Notes: generated from the letters alone by a model not told the origin. 64,000 bases of DNA from Erinaceus europaeus (GCF_950295315.1 NC_080177.1:82507452-82571451); one strand, 5' to 3'; positions 43,400 to 55,560 are shown, counted from the stretch's first letter. Made by a program: numbers and translations.

Positions 43400-43713
43400 A
43401 TTTTTGCCTCCAGGGCTATCGTTGGGGCTCTGTGCCTGCACCACGAATCCACTGCTCCTGGAGGCCATTTTCCCCATTTTGTTGCCCTTGTTGTTGTTGT
43501 TATTGTTGCCATTGTTGTTGTTGGGTAGGACAGAGAGAAACTGAGAGAGGAGGGGAAGACAGAGAGGGAGAGGGAAAGATAAACACCAGTAGACCTGCTT
43601 CATTGCTTTTGAAGCCCTTGCAGGTGGGGAGCAGGGCGCTTGAACCAGGATCCTTAAGCAGGTCCTTGAGCTTCATGCCACGTCCGGTTAACCCACTGCA
43701 CCACATAATGGCC
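43400..43713 (-). mobile_element. SINE-A with 3' module
   Basis: CTCCAGGGCTATCGTTGGGG, CGAATCCACTGCTCCTGG, TTGTTGTTG centre, B box complement GCTTGAACCAGG and head near CACTGCACCAC. Confidence 0.92.
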
Positions 43714-44555
43714 CCTTATTTTTAAATTTTTTAAATGCACGTTATGATAAAAGAAATGTTGTAGAAAATAGGTTGTCAGTAGTAAAATGTGAAAACTAAG
43801 ATTGTAATAGTGAAGGATTAAAGGAAGGATTAAAAAAAGTAAACCATCTGTATTGTAAAGGCATGCAGTCAAGGCATGCAGTCATGAGCGGATTAATGAG
43901 ATCCATGTTTTCCATTATGATTATAAAAATTGTGTCATTAAAATTAAATTGCATTAAATCTTGTTAAAGATCACAACTGATTGAACTATTCTCACAGTTG
44001 ACAGGGCAAAGAGGTCACAAAGGTAGAGATACCTAGGCTCAAGTCCCAGCCCCAGATGGAAAGTGTTCTAACACTGAAGTCCCAGTGTTCTGGAGTCTTT
44101 CTCGCACTCTGACTGTGGGTCTGCCTGTCTGAATGAACCAGTGGTTTAGAGCTGTGAAGTTACAAATGTGTGAGACCCTGGATCCCCAAAGATAAAGGAA
44201 TAATTGGGTTTTATACGGTGCTTTTATTGGAAAAAATAGGGCACAATGTCTGTGACTTCCTATTTTTGATTATGTTCATAGTAAATAGCAAGTTTCTTTT
44301 TGAAAACAGATAGAATATGCATATATTCTCTGCTATTTTTAGAAGGCAAACACACTGAGAATTCTGATTTCTGTATGCTGCCCAACTCTGAAGCTGAAAA
44401 TCATACTGGAAATAAAAATCATTTACAAATAAAAGCCATTTTGTAATTAATGGTTTTTATTTCCCTGATGCACAATGCTTCTGCATTATTTATAGTTCTG
44501 TATCTTCTCTGGGAATAAGTCTACATATAAAGTGTAAAAGTTCAGCAAAGTATAA
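43714..44555. other. Unassigned, with SINE remnant
   Basis: A 13-bp tandem duplication AGGCATGCAGTCA (about 43859-43884). A decayed plus-strand SINE may span 44010-44130 (AGGCTCAAGTCCCAG). The rest is AT-rich. Confidence 0.35.
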
Positions 44556-44559
44556 TTTT

Positions 44560-44600
44560 TGTTTAGGATAGAGGTAGAGAAGTTGAAAAGGAGGGGGAAC

Positions 44601-44636
<36 letters not shown>

Positions 44637-44700
44637 TGATAGATGATAAATAAATAGATACCTGCAGCACTGTTTCACTGCTTGTGAAGCTTCCTCCCTT
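44560..44700 (-). mobile_element. SINE-B tail half with (GA)n
   Basis: A (GA)n run at about 44602-44632, a GATGATAGAT interruption, then TACCTGCAGCACTGTTTCAC. The tRNA-like head is missing. Confidence 0.7.
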
Positions 44701-45945
44701 GTAATGTAGAGATTTTTATTTAAATTATATGTCAGTATGGCCTTTGCTCTTTGGAAGTTTATAGCTGTAAATAGTCATTATATCTTGAATTCTTGATGTG
44801 ATAACAGTTCTGTACTGTAATCATAGTTCAGAAAGAGATTACCTACTTCGGTAAGATTATCATGTGAATACTAAGGGACAGGAATGTTGAAGCAAATCAG
44901 ATTGAAGCCCAAAAAGAGTGAATGTTCAAAGTTCCTGACCATTCACGGCCTTCTCTTCACCAGATTTCAGTTGACTTCACTATCTAGCATGGGAAGCCAG
45001 ACCTTTGAAATGAGCTCTGCCTCAGCTTCATTGTGTCCTTGGAAGCTGTTTTTTCAAAAGAGAAATATCATGTCTGCTGCAGTGAAAGGCATTAGTCTTT
45101 CAAAAGCAAAGAGCAAAAGAGCCAAGCTTTCCCTCAGCCTTGAGTGAATGTATCCAGAAGGAATTATAAAAACTGAAACATTTCCAGGCTGATAATGGCA
45201 GTCCTGCTGAGAGTGTAAGTTTCCTGGAGTGAGCAAAGATGTGTGGAAGAGTGGTCTCTCAGACGAGAAGATTGATTCTGTAATTCTCCATCAGCTCCAC
45301 AGGGCTGTCAACAGAATTGTACTTGTTCCTCTAAAAGCATTAGCAAGACAGTTACCCATGATTTCACTAAGGCCTTTCATGTTTGTGTCCAGCTAACTCT
45401 GGGCCTCAAGAAAGGGGTAACATACCACCTGACATTATTTTTGCAGTTCTGTGTGGTGTACTGGGCAGTCAGTGTAAAATCTGCTGACAGGAGAAATGAA
45501 GTAAGCTGATCAATTATGTACATAAAAGCAAGAACAAATGAAACATGCTTATCAACGATTAATATCCAGTCTTGTTAAGGGATTAGACATTATAATTACA
45601 TGTCGCTATAAAGTATCCAGCAAAATAGAGATAAAACTGGTCTCTTTCTAGGTAGTAATAACCTTTTTTTAAAATTTTGATGTCTCCTCCTGCATCAGAA
45701 AAATCACCCTCATTAAGGGCAATTAAGATGTGTGTTTTCATCTTTGATGATTTTCTTAGGATTTATAGAATGGTCTGTTGGTTAAGTCTCTAGTATTTGG
45801 TCTGGTTTATGAAATTATTCTCAGAAATTCTGAGCCAATATAACTCCCTATCAGTAGTATATAAAAACTTTTAGTTCAGTGCATTCTTACTAAGTTGAAA
45901 AAATAGTATCGCTTTTCTAAGCCTTTACCAAATTGTTAAAGCAGC
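44701..45945. other. Unassigned, apparently unique sequence
   Basis: No repeats recognised across more than 1.2 kb, which is unusual for this window. The 87-residue frame at 44884-45147 is not recognisable. A candidate stretch for conserved non-coding DNA. Confidence 0.35.
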
Positions 45946-45952
45946 ATTCTTG

Positions 45953-46158
45953 GGGACCAGGTGGTGGCACACCGGGTTAAGCACACACATTACAGTGCAC
46001 AAAGACCTGTGTTCAAGTCCCCGGTCCCCACTAGCAGAGAGGAAAGCTTTGTGAATCATGAAGGAGGGCTGAAGCTTTCTCTCTCTCTCTCTCCCTCTCT
46101 ATCTCCCTATATCCTCTCAATTTCTCTCTGTCTCTGCCAATAATAAATAAAGATACAA
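45953..46158 (+). mobile_element. SINE-B, full length
   Basis: Head GGGACCAGGTGGTGGCACACC, B box GTGTTCAAGTCCCC, tail AATAATAAATAAAG. Short TSD CATTCTT. Confidence 0.9.
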
Positions 46159-46194
46159 AAGAACATTCTTCATTTGTTTTAAGATTTTCCTGGC

Positions 46195-46435
46195 TAGAGA
46201 AAATAATGCCTTTCAGGGTCACCAGGTAGAGTGCCTGCCTTAAGATGCCCACAGCACTTGGTGGGAGGTGCCAGGGCACAGGGGAAAGATATCTTTCACT
46301 CTTTACTTTCTCAAATTCTTTCTTCACTCTCTCTTTCATTCATTCTGTCTGTCATCTATCTGAAACAAAAAGTAGTCCTGGAGCAATGTAGCTGTGCCTG
46401 CACTAGGCTGTAGCTTCACACAAGAAAAAAAATAA
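46195..46435 (+). mobile_element. Decayed SINE
   Basis: GGGTCACCAGGTAGAGTGCC head, CTCTCTTTCATTCATTCTG body, CTGGAGCAATGTAGCTGTGC 3' part and A run. Confidence 0.55.
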
Positions 46436-46689
46436 TAAATGCTATTTTTTCACTCTACTGAGTAGAATGTAGACTTCACAAGTCAACTTTCTCGTGAAGT
46501 TTATTGTCCACTGTGCTAACAGTACAGCTGTAGACAGGATGATCTAATCCCAGCATATACATGGACCACAGGATTTGTCTATAAATGCATATTTTAAAAC
46601 ACACATATCATCTACGATAGTACATGTCATCATCATCACACTGTAGATTTTTCTATATTGCAGTGAATTTATATAGCTAGAGCCACCAT

Positions 46690-46857
46690 AGACCTGGAGA
46701 AGGGCTGGCGTGCATAGTGGGAGGAGGCCATTTTGCTAGCTCCACGTGGCCTAAACCCTCTGCTCACACCCGACTCTGGGCGTCCACATCAATAAAGAAT
46801 TGTATTATCACGCAGCCTTGAGTTCCTCTTTCCTCTCTCCGGTGGAGCTAGCCCGGC
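46690..46857 (+). mobile_element. LTR 3' fragment
   Basis: Matches the reverse complement of 39205-39390: GGAGAAGGGCTGGCGTGC, GCCACGTGG-like CCACGTGGCC, CAATAAAGAATTGTATTA and a TAGCCCGGCA end. The 5' part is absent. Confidence 0.8.
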
Positions 46858-47345
46858 ACTGGGGCATACACTGCAGATGATTCAACACTAAGCCTTCTCT
46901 CAGGCACTACTTTTGCTTCTCTTGTAGTTTGTAATATAATTTTTCCTATGACTTAACATAGTATTCAAAAGCATGACTTACCAGATATTTATTATTAGTT
47001 CCAGTTCAAAACTTTTTAGATATTCGATTTAAATATTCTAAAATTGAACATTTAAAAAGTTCTACTTATTGTGCCAATGCCTTGTTCCTAATAGATCTAG
47101 TATATTCTGTTGCTAAAATGATAATTTGTCTGTTTTCTTATATTAATGTTTCATTTTTCATACCTTAAACTACTAACTGATTACTCAACTTTTCCATTTT
47201 GGGTCATTGTGAATGAGTATATGATTCATATATCAACCTTTTATCTATTTTTCTGCATTCACAACTATATTTGACCTATATATTTTCCTATATAAACATT
47301 AAAAACTACAAACTATTTTTATCTGGTAATTATTAGTAAATTAAA
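46858..47345. other. Unassigned AT-rich sequence
   Basis: Nothing recognisable. Confidence 0.3.
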
Positions 47346-47349
47346 AAAA

Positions 47350-47612
47350 ATTTTACTTATTCCTTTTTGTGCCCTTGTTTTATTGCTGTAGTTATTATTA
47401 ATGTCATTATTGATGGATAAGACAGAGAAATGGAGAGAGGAGGGGAAGACAGATTGGGGGAGAAAAAGACAGACACCTGCAGACCTGCTTCACTGCTTAT
47501 GAAGCGACTCCCCTGCAGGTGGGGAGCCGGGGGCTCAAACCAGGATCCTTACAACAGTCCCTGTGCTTTGTACCACATGCGCTTATCCCGCTGCAATAAT
47601 GCCCATCTTCCC
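47350..47612 (-). mobile_element. SINE-A
   Basis: GTGCCCTTGTTTTATTGCTG, GAGAAATGGAGAGAGGAGGG, CACCTGCAGACCTGCTTCAC, B box complement GGGCTCAAACC and head to 47612. Confidence 0.9.
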
Positions 47613-49187
47613 CACTTACATTTTTTTTATATCAGATATTGTTCACTTCTGTTCTGATACTCAATCCAAATGGTCAAGAAGCCTGGGGCCAATTTTATAA
47701 TGCTCATTTCACCTCTTGAAATAAAGAGCTTGTTCTATTTCCCTACAAAAACAATATGTCAGGAACTCTCGACCCTTATAACACACTAATCAAGATGCTT
47801 TCATTCTTTTGTCAACACACTCAAGAACTTTTGCTTGGTCTATGCCAAGCAATAAGACAGGCTTCAAAGGACGTAAAAAATTAAATAAATAAATTTCAGA
47901 TGAATCATTTTGCCTGCAGATAGATGATTGCTCACTTTCATGAGATAGAATCGGCTTTCGGTATATAGTTTAAAAGTGGACATTGAAAGATGACGAAATG
48001 GTCACCCTATGTCAAAAAATAATCTATGTTGCCCACATTAGCAATAAAAATTTAAGACCAACTGTGTACCTGGGAAGTAACTTGTCCATTTTTATAATGC
48101 CACACACATACTACATCACCATTATTGATGCGCTTTCTATATTTTTACATGATAAGGTCAATGCGGAAAGATTATTGAAACTCATATTATACTCATTCTC
48201 TTACACCTGCTATCATGGGGGTTTATCTATTAAAATTTTACTCATAAAAGATGTTCAGTTTATCAGGTTACTTTTTGTTCAGTAGCATTTGCCTGTTGGA
48301 TATTTATCATAAATTTCATTTAGATTTACCAGCCTCAGTGGCCAAAATAACATGTTAATGGAATTGTTTTCACCTAAAAAAGCAGCTTCACAACTCCAAA
48401 TGACCCTGCCCACATTTGTCGTGGAACTTGCTCCTAGCACTATTTCTATACAGCTTCGAGGCTGCTCTTCACACTTCCATGGCTACCTATACTCTTTAGA
48501 ATTTGACAAGATACCATTTATTGAGCAGAGGAATAGAGTCTGTATCTGAGATTATCAGGTCTCTGCCTTTCTCCTATAGTTCGTGTTTCTTCTTAAGAAG
48601 AATTTGAAACCAAGACTTGAGTGTAGATTGTTCCTTGGGGAATTACTGGTACAAATTTGGCAGAGTGAGAAGGGAGGGAAGAGCAGATGCTATCAGCCAT
48701 GTTTACTCCTTGAGGTGGTATAGCTTGATCCTTCTCTGGAACTTCATAGTTCAGACAGTTTTCCCTGTGGTCCGTGAGAGAAAGCGCTGAGTCTCCAGGC
48801 TGCTGATCAGAAGCAGAGTTTCATGGGACTATCCTTAGCTACTTGGTTGTTAGTGGGGCACATGCTTGTCCAGATTCTTTAGAGTCATATCTACATTTTA
48901 TCATAATGCTTGAGATTACTTTTGTTACCTGTGCATTTTCTTAGTGATTACCAGCTGAAGTCATGTACTATCATGGAGACTCAGAGTAGGTTCAGGTTAA
49001 TATTGGCAAGACTGATAAGTCTCTCTACTTCCTGAATATGAGATGTTGGCCCATTCTTCAGCACAGAAAACTTTGAGCTTCCTGTATAGCATTTTCTCTG
49101 AATTCAGGACGTTGGAATATGGGACCTTTATATCTCTGGGACCATTATACATCAGACAGGTTTATATTTATAAACTGCTACACCACT
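47613..49187. other. Unassigned AT-rich sequence
   Basis: About 1.6 kb without a recognised repeat. The 100-residue frame at 47983-48285 shows no known domain. Confidence 0.3.
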
Positions 49188-49200
49188 ACATGACATCATT

Positions 49201-49489
49201 TTTTAAAATCTTTTTTAAATTTTTTATTTATTTTTCTCTTTTGTTGCCCTTGTTGTTTATCATTGTTGTTGTTATTATTGTTGTTGTTGTTGTTGGATAG
49301 GAAAGAGAAATGGAGAGAGGAGGGGAAGACAGAGGGGGAGAGAAAGACAGACACCTGCAGACCTGCTTCACCACCTGTGAAGCGACTCCCCTGCAGGTGG
49401 GGAGCCGGGGCTCGAACTTGGATCCTTATGCCGGTTCTTGCACTTCACACCATGTGTGCTTAACCCACTGCGCTACTGTGCAACCCCCA
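49201..49489 (-). mobile_element. SINE-A, young
   Basis: TTGTTG-rich centre with a (TTG)n stretch, GAGGGGAAGACAGAGGGGG, B box complement GGCTCGAACTTGG, head to 49489. Perfect 13-bp TSD ACATGACATCATT at 49188-49200 and 49490-49502. Confidence 0.95.
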
Positions 49490-49502
49490 ACATGACATCA
49501 TT

Positions 49503-50224
49503 CTTCCAACTTCTTTACTGTAGTGCTTTTTATTAGTGTGGCATATTCAAGATAATCATTGTTTTCAGAAAAAGTACACGGCAACCTCATCACAAGACAA
49601 TTAATGTAACATTTATTTGAAAGACAAAATGAATGTGCATGTATTACTTCCTTGGCTTAGACACCCCCACAAGTTTCTCCTAGTTCTCACTCAGAGAAAC
49701 GTTCTTTTTACACTTGTGTCATTTACGCTATGCTGCTTTGAATACAAAGTGACAGCAAAGGAACACTTGATAGCGACGCTGTTTCTAAAGCATTTTTAGT
49801 ATTCTCCTAAGAGACTCTCTTAATTTTTCAGATGAGAGCCCTAGTCCTGAGAGAGCACACCACATAGTCTCTGCAATCTCCTTCTCTGGGTCTTCTGCAT
49901 CACACTTCTACCTTCCTCCTCTGCAGCTCACAGGGATATGTCTCTTCTTATCAACAATTTCAAATGTGTTATTTTTTTTTTGCTGTTACTATGCCAATGA
50001 ATATTAAAGAACAAGCCAATGGAAGTTCCAGAATTGCTACTTATTGTTTATAGTGCAGGTGCCTATTGGAACAGTACTGGTACTGAATTTTGAAGCTATG
50101 CTTTCCAATATGGTAGCTACCAGGGTTATTGAGCATTTGAAATGAGACACTGACGCTTAGGAATTCTTTCTTTTGTTTCCATTGTCTAAAGTCATTTTAT
50201 TGGGGGCTTAATGCCTTATAGTAC
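49503..50224. other. Unassigned AT-rich sequence
   Basis: Nothing recognisable. Confidence 0.3.
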
Positions 50225-50227
50225 AGT

Positions 50228-50385
50228 TCCTGTACATTTTATTTTTTATTTTATTCCTATTATCTTTATTAATCTACTGGATAGAGACAGTTATAAAGTT
50301 AGAGGAAAGGAAAAGATAGAGAATGAGAGAGATAGAGAGACACCTGCAGCCCTGCTTCACCACTCATGAAGCTTTCCCCCTGCAG
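50228..50385 (-). mobile_element. SINE-B, tail and body only
   Basis: AATCTACTGGATAGAGACAG, CACCTGCAGCCCTGCTTCACC, GCTTTCCCCCTGCAGGT, then an abrupt change to LINE-1 sequence. The tRNA-like head is missing. Confidence 0.8.
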
Positions 50386-51190
50386 GTCATTCTGTCTGAA
50401 TGATCTGTCGAGTTGAGAGAGTGGGGTGTTGAAGTGTCCCCTACTCTAACTGTGTTTCTGTTAATATATTTCTGTAGCTCTTTCAGTAGATGTTTGGTGT
50501 ATTTAGATGGCTTCTCATTGGGTGCATAGATGTTAATAATTATTAAGTCCTCTGATTAACTGTTCCTATCAGCATTAAGTAGTATCCATTCCTATCTTTT
50601 AAAATTTTATTTATTTTAAAGTCTGACATGCCAAATATGAGAATAGTTGTCCTGCCTTTTTTGGGGCCATTGACTTATATGATAGTTTTCCATCCTTTCA
50701 CTTTGAGTCTGTGTTTGTCTTGTTGAGTTAGGTGGGTTTCCTATAGACAGCAAGCATATTGTTGGGTTGTTTTTTCTGATCCATATTCCTACTCTGTGCC
50801 TTCATAGGTGAATTCAGGCCATTGACATTTATTGATATCAAAGACTGAAGAAATTTTAATGCTGTTCTTGTAGATTTTTAGTGTGTTCTGATACATGGCA
50901 TATTCATGGTGATCTGACTGTTTATAGGAGACCTTTCAGAACTTCTTTCAGGGCAGGCCTGCTGATAGTTGATTCTTTCAACTGTTGCTTGTCTGAGAAG
51001 GTTTTGATGCCTCCATCGAGTCTGAATGAGAGTCTAGCAGGATACAGTAGTCTTGGTTTAAAGCCTTTCTCATTAAGCACTCGATAGATATCTTGCCATT
51101 CTCTTCGTGTCTGTTGTTTGTGTGGAGAAGTCTGCTGCTAATCTTATGGGTTTTCCTCTGTAGATGAACACTGGGATACACAGCTGACTT
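50386..51190 (-). pseudogene. LINE-1 ORF2 endonuclease N-terminus and upstream region
   Basis: In reverse complement the order matches the start of LINE-1 ORF2: ATTGACATTTATTG (51-kb side), GTTTCCTATAGACAGCAAGC (the CIQET region, near 50738), TTTAAAGTCTGACATGCC and ATTGGGTGCATAGATG (NIYAPN region, near 50516), AGTGGGGTGTTGAAG (the GDFN region, near 50420). The apurinic endonuclease would nick target DNA in an intact element. Stops and frame changes make this dead. The part at 50830-51190 corresponds to the sequence upstream of ORF2 in older mammalian LINE-1s. Confidence 0.85.
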
Positions 51191-51915
51191 AGTTTTAGTT
51201 TTTGAATGCCAACATTTTCACCATTCTTATATGATAAAGGACATGCCCACTAGAAAAGAGAACAGTTAATCATAGTAAATAGAGAGAAATAGCTATGGAG
51301 AAAAAGTGCTTATGGTAAATAGGTAAATAAAGGCTTACATAGAGCTGAAGATGTTGAAATGTAATTTATTATAGCCAGCATTATAAACGTAAGTATATTT
51401 TAAAGCATACTAAGGAGTTCAGCTGTCATGCAAATGAAACTCCAGTCTGTATTAAAAGTACTAAAAGCTAGCTTTATTGCACACCCATGAAGGATAAGGC
51501 ACTGTGGTACTCTTACATGTCATTTATATATAATTATCTTATTTAGCCACATGTCAGCTAATGTGGCAAGAAGATGATAAACCATGTTCCATGGTGTTTA
51601 ATTATTTGTCAATAATTATACCACCAGAATTTCAACGCAGATATCTAGCTCCACACATGTGCTTCAGATTGCTGTGCCCACTGCCTCTCACAAAGGCAGA
51701 AGCTCCCTGGAAACTGCGAGAAAGAGAAAGAGCCAAGGCATCTGAAGGGCTGCGCGATGCAGAGTGTGTCATGAACAAAAACGACACGAGAGATTGAGAC
51801 GAAGGCCAGGACATGGTTCAGTCCAGGGACAGTATTGATCAGCTTCTGTGTCTCATGCTTCACAGACTTCATAGGCCAACCATTAATTTTCTCATGCATG
51901 ACAGTGTTGTAAGAT
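51191..51915. other. Unassigned sequence
   Basis: Nothing recognisable; short frames at 51561-51899 have no known domain. Confidence 0.3.
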
Positions 51916-51919
51916 AGTT

Positions 51920-52025
51920 CACATGAAGAAATTAGAACTAATCAAAGAGAAATGGCTTGCCGCAGGTCACAAGCTTAGAGTAAGTACTACATCAGAGCTG
52001 AGACTTAAGCCAAAGTCTGTTTTAT
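51920..52025 (-). mobile_element. MIR remnant
   Basis: AAATGGCTTGCCGCAGGTCAC and AGAGCTGAGACTTAAGCC follow the antisense MIR core (GTGACTTGCCCAAGGTCACA ... GGCAGAGCTGGGATT). Confidence 0.75.
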
Positions 52026-52345
52026 TTAAGTGTTTACAGAATGACCTTGGTTTAAAAAAAAACTTAATTATATGATTCTGTCATGTATTTTGATATATTG
52101 GTATATCAAAGTATAAATGAAAAAAAGTGGTAATATATCCACATTAACTCTTATGATACAAATATACTATTAATTCCATCAATGGTCAGAAAGTTTCATT
52201 TAAAAGTTTATAGGATTCTGAAGTTTAAACCCTTGTGTGTTATGTTTGTTTTATTCCTGACACATTGCATGGATTTCCTATGTAAACTTACAAGCCTAGC
52301 TTTGTTAATTGTATTGCATAGGCTCAGCTTTAAACAGAAGGCTTC
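52026..52345. other. Unassigned AT-rich sequence
   Basis: Nothing recognisable. Confidence 0.3.
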
Positions 52346-52347
52346 CT

Positions 52348-52632
52348 GATTTAGTACACATCACCATGCCCAAAGGCCCAGGTTCAAGCCCCCGGCTCCC
52401 CACCTACAGGGGGAAAGCTTTGTGAAGCTTTCTACTTGGTGAAGCAGGTCTGCAGGTCTGCAGGTGTCTTATCTTTCTCTCCCTCACCCCTCTCAAATTT
52501 TCTCTGTTCTATCAAATAAAAAAATAGAAGAAGAAAAAAGGAAAGATGGCTGCCAAGAACAGTGAGTTCATAGTGCCTGCAATGAACCCCAGCAATAATC
52601 CTTATGGCAAAAAAAAAAAAAAAAAAAAAAAA
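52348..52632 (+). mobile_element. SINE-A with 3' module, partial head
   Basis: B box GGTTCAAGCCCC, CCACCTACAGGGGGAAAGC, a duplicated GGTCTGCA unit (52448-52465), 3' module GGCTGCCAAGAACAGTGAG and a 26-base A tract. Confidence 0.88.
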
Positions 52633-52633
52633 T

Positions 52634-53306
52634 CCCAAAGTCACAGAGGCACCATATCCCATGACTAACTGCACTAAAAGTTATGTGATAAGCAAGTTTT
52701 CAAGGATTCAGGGCTAGTATGATGATACTCATTTCTTTCTGCTAAGAAGTATTTTCTCAGTTTTGTAGAAAGATATGCTGGAAAATATAAATTGTTGTGT
52801 TGTCACTGTTGTCATTTTGCACTCACTTTTTGATAAACTCTGGGAATGTAAGTTTCTCAGAATATTTTATTATGTTGACTGCAATTTTCTAATCTTCAGT
52901 GGAAATAGACCAGCAAACGCCAAATTGCTTAAAATTCTATATTTCTGGAAGGTAGCTGAATTGATATGTCTTTCTTTTTGCATGACACTTGGAGGCAAGG
53001 CTAGCTTTCAAGTATATTAAATAAAAGGAGCAGTTTCAACACAGTATGTCAATATGTTCTCAAAAATATGTGGGAACAATTGATAAGTGGGTTGGCCCGG
53101 CTGAAGTTTAGAAACCACGGTAAAAAAAATATAAAAAGGGAGAAACCTGATAGCTTGTCAATTTAATTGGAATATCCGTAAAGTTTACAACTTCATGATT
53201 TATTTTCAACTGTAATTTATCAAATCTAATACTGTCTTACAATTCACACTGCCATAACAGAATTCCACACTAACAGACTTTATAATAGAACATTTAGATG
53301 ACTGAG
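52634..53306. other. Unassigned AT-rich sequence
   Basis: Nothing recognisable. Confidence 0.3.
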
Positions 53307-53314
53307 CAGCTTAC

Positions 53315-53516
53315 AATTTCTATTTTATTTTATTTGTTTATCGGATAGAGACAGAAATGGAGAGGAAGTGGAAAGACAGAAAGACACCTGCATCCCTGCT
53401 TCACCCCTGTGACGCTTTCTCCCTACAGGTGGGGACCAGGGGACTTGAACCCAGATCCTTAAGCATTGTAACATGTGCGTCAGTCGCATCCCCCCCCCCC
53501 ACTCCCCAGCTTACTA
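53315..53516 (-). mobile_element. SINE-B
   Basis: TTTATCGGATAGAGACAG, CACCTGCATCCCTGCTTCACC, B box complement GACTTGAACCCAG and a (C)n run in place of the head start. TSD CAGCTTAC at 53307-53314 and 53517-53524. Confidence 0.9.
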
Positions 53517-53574
53517 TTAATAATGACCCAGTGGTTAAGGTTAAAGCAGATGGGTAAGAAATAGTGACCTTTAT

Positions 53575-53855
53575 GGAGTCGGGCGGTAGTGCAGAGGGTT
53601 AAGCGCAGGTGTCACAAAGCCCAAGGACCGGCATAAGGATCCCAGTTCAAGCCCCCGGCTCCCCACCTGTAGGGGAGTCGCTTCACAAGCGGTGAAGCAG
53701 GTCTGCAGGTGTCTGTCTTTCTCTCCCCCTCTCTGCCTTCCCCTCCTCTCTCCATTTCTCTCTGTCCTATCCAACAACGACAACACCAATAATAACTACA
53801 ACAATAAAAACAATCAGGGCAACAAAAGGGCATAAATAAATATATATAAAAAAAC
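53575..53855 (+). mobile_element. SINE-A
   Basis: Head GGAGTCGGGCGGTAGTGCAG, B box variant AGTTCAAGCCCC, CAACAA tail. TSD AAATAGTGACCTTTAT (53559-53574) / AAATAGTGACTTTTAT (53856-53871). Confidence 0.95.
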
Positions 53856-54030
53856 AAATAGTGACTTTTATAATGTATATATTAGGATACATAATTCCAC
53901 AAAATAGATAGACACAGTCTCTAATACGCTAAAACAAACCTTTGACTTTATAAGAGCTTTTTTTACATTTATGTACTCTTGTTGAGCCATGATTCCTTTC
54001 TAGTGCGTGCATTGAGATGCAAGTATTTTT

Positions 54031-54311
54031 CAATATTTATTTACTTCCTTTTTGTTGCCCTGGTTGTTGTTTTTATTGTTGTTGTAGTTATTGTTGCTGA
54101 TGTTGTCACTGTTGGATAGGACAGAGAGAAATGAAGAGAGGAGGGGAAGACAGAGGGGGAGGGAAAGACAGACACCTGCAGACCTGCTTCACCGCCTGTG
54201 AATCGACTCCCCTGCAGGTGGGGAGCCGGGGGCTCGAACCGGGATCCTTACGCTGGTCCTTGTGCTTTGCACCACCTGTGCTTAACCCGCTGCACTACAG
54301 CCCGGCTCCCT
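54031..54311 (-). mobile_element. SINE-A
   Basis: GTTGCCCTGGTTG centre, body CACCTGCAGACCTGCTTCACC, B box complement GGCTCGAACCGGG. TSD AGATGCAAGTATTTTT (54015-54030) / AGATGTAAGTATTTTT (54312-54327). Confidence 0.95.
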
Positions 54312-54327
54312 AGATGTAAGTATTTTT

Positions 54328-54709
54328 GCACTTGTATCATTCAGAAAATTTGAGTGCAAATACACTGTAAAGCTATGTAAGAGAAGTATTAAGAAGTTAA
54401 ATGTGAAGCAAGATCATTGGAGTTAAGTATTAGGTCTGCTAGTTTCTATGTTCCTGTATTCACTGAAACAAATTTATGTTTCTGAGTTTATAGTTCCTTA
54501 TTGCTACTTGTGTTTTCTTTTCTAATCTTGTTTTTGCTTCTAATTGCTATTCTTTTCCAGCTAAATTCTACTTGAGAAAATAAGTGTTCTTCTAATGTAA
54601 TGTCTTACTTTTGATCATAAACAACTTACTTAAATGCAAAAAAAAAAGTTAAATGTGTATGTCTTCTGTTAGATTTCTAGGACTATGATTTCTAATTCTT
54701 TTAAAAAAA
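54328..54709. other. Unassigned AT-rich sequence
   Basis: Nothing recognisable. Confidence 0.3.
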
Positions 54710-55054
54710 ATTTTAATTATTATTATTACTATTATTTGCCCTCAGGGTTATTGCTGGGGCTCAGTGCCTGCATCACGAATCCACTGTACCTGAAGGCTAT
54801 TTTTTCCTTTCTGTTGCCCTTGTTGTTTATCGTGGTTATTGTTATTGCTGTCATTGCTGTTGGATAGGACAGAAAGAAATTGAGAGAGAAGGGGAAGACA
54901 AAGAAGGAGAAAGATAGACACTTGCAGACCTGCTTCACCATTTGTGAACGAACCTCCTGCAGGTGGGGAGCCGGGGGCTTGAACTGGGATCTTTACACTG
55001 GTCTTGGGCTTTGCACCACCTGTGCTTAACCCGCTGTGCTACCACCAGGCCCCT
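54710..55054 (-). mobile_element. SINE-A with 3' module
   Basis: (ATT)n at 54715-54735, CCTCAGGGTTATTGCTGGGG, GTTGCCCTTGTTG, B box complement GGCTTGAACTGGG, head to 55054. Good full-length copy. Confidence 0.92.
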
Positions 55055-55074
55055 ATTTTTTATCCTTCTGTTAC

Positions 55075-55134
55075 TGGGGCTTTACTGATCCAGGGTGGCT
55101 TTTTCAGATAAACACAGAGGGAAGGTGGGAAGGA

Positions 55135-55190
<56 letters not shown>

Positions 55191-55316
55191 CAACCATGTT
55201 ACTTTATTTTTTTGCCTCCAGGGTTATTGCTGGAGCTTGGTGACTGCAATTCATATCCACCATTTCTGGTGGCCATTTTTTTCTTTGTATTTTTATTTGA
55301 CAGGACAGAGAGAAAT

Positions 55317-55359
<43 letters not shown>

Positions 55360-55560
55360 TGCTTCACTGCTCATGAAGTTTGCCCCTGCGGGTGGGGAGT
55401 GAGGGCTTGAACCCCTGACCCCGGTCCATGGTACTATCTGCACTTAAGCCATTGCACCACGGGCCGGCCTGGGACCTCATTCCTGAAGCTTCCTTCAGTG
55501 TGGTGGGTCTGGCTCAGTGCTGGGTAGCACACAGGGCAAAGAAACACAGTATTGAAGTGA
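55075..55560 (-). mobile_element. Old SINE with (GA)n, split by SINE-A
   Basis: A (GA)n array at about 55137-55186 on the left and CTTCCTTCAGTGTGGTGGG with TAGCACACAGGGCAAAG on the right are the two halves of a minus-strand SINE. Confidence 0.6.
55200..55472 (-). mobile_element. SINE-A variant with (GA)n nested in SINE
   Basis: CTCCAGGGTTATTGCTGGAG, GGTGGCCATTTTTTTC, (GA)n at 55318-55357, TGCTCATGAAGTTTGCCCC and a head ending CACGGGCCGGCC. Confidence 0.85.

Noticed and set aside
47983..48285. A 100-residue frame in AT-rich sequence
   Set aside because: Composition and sequence look random; no recognisable family.
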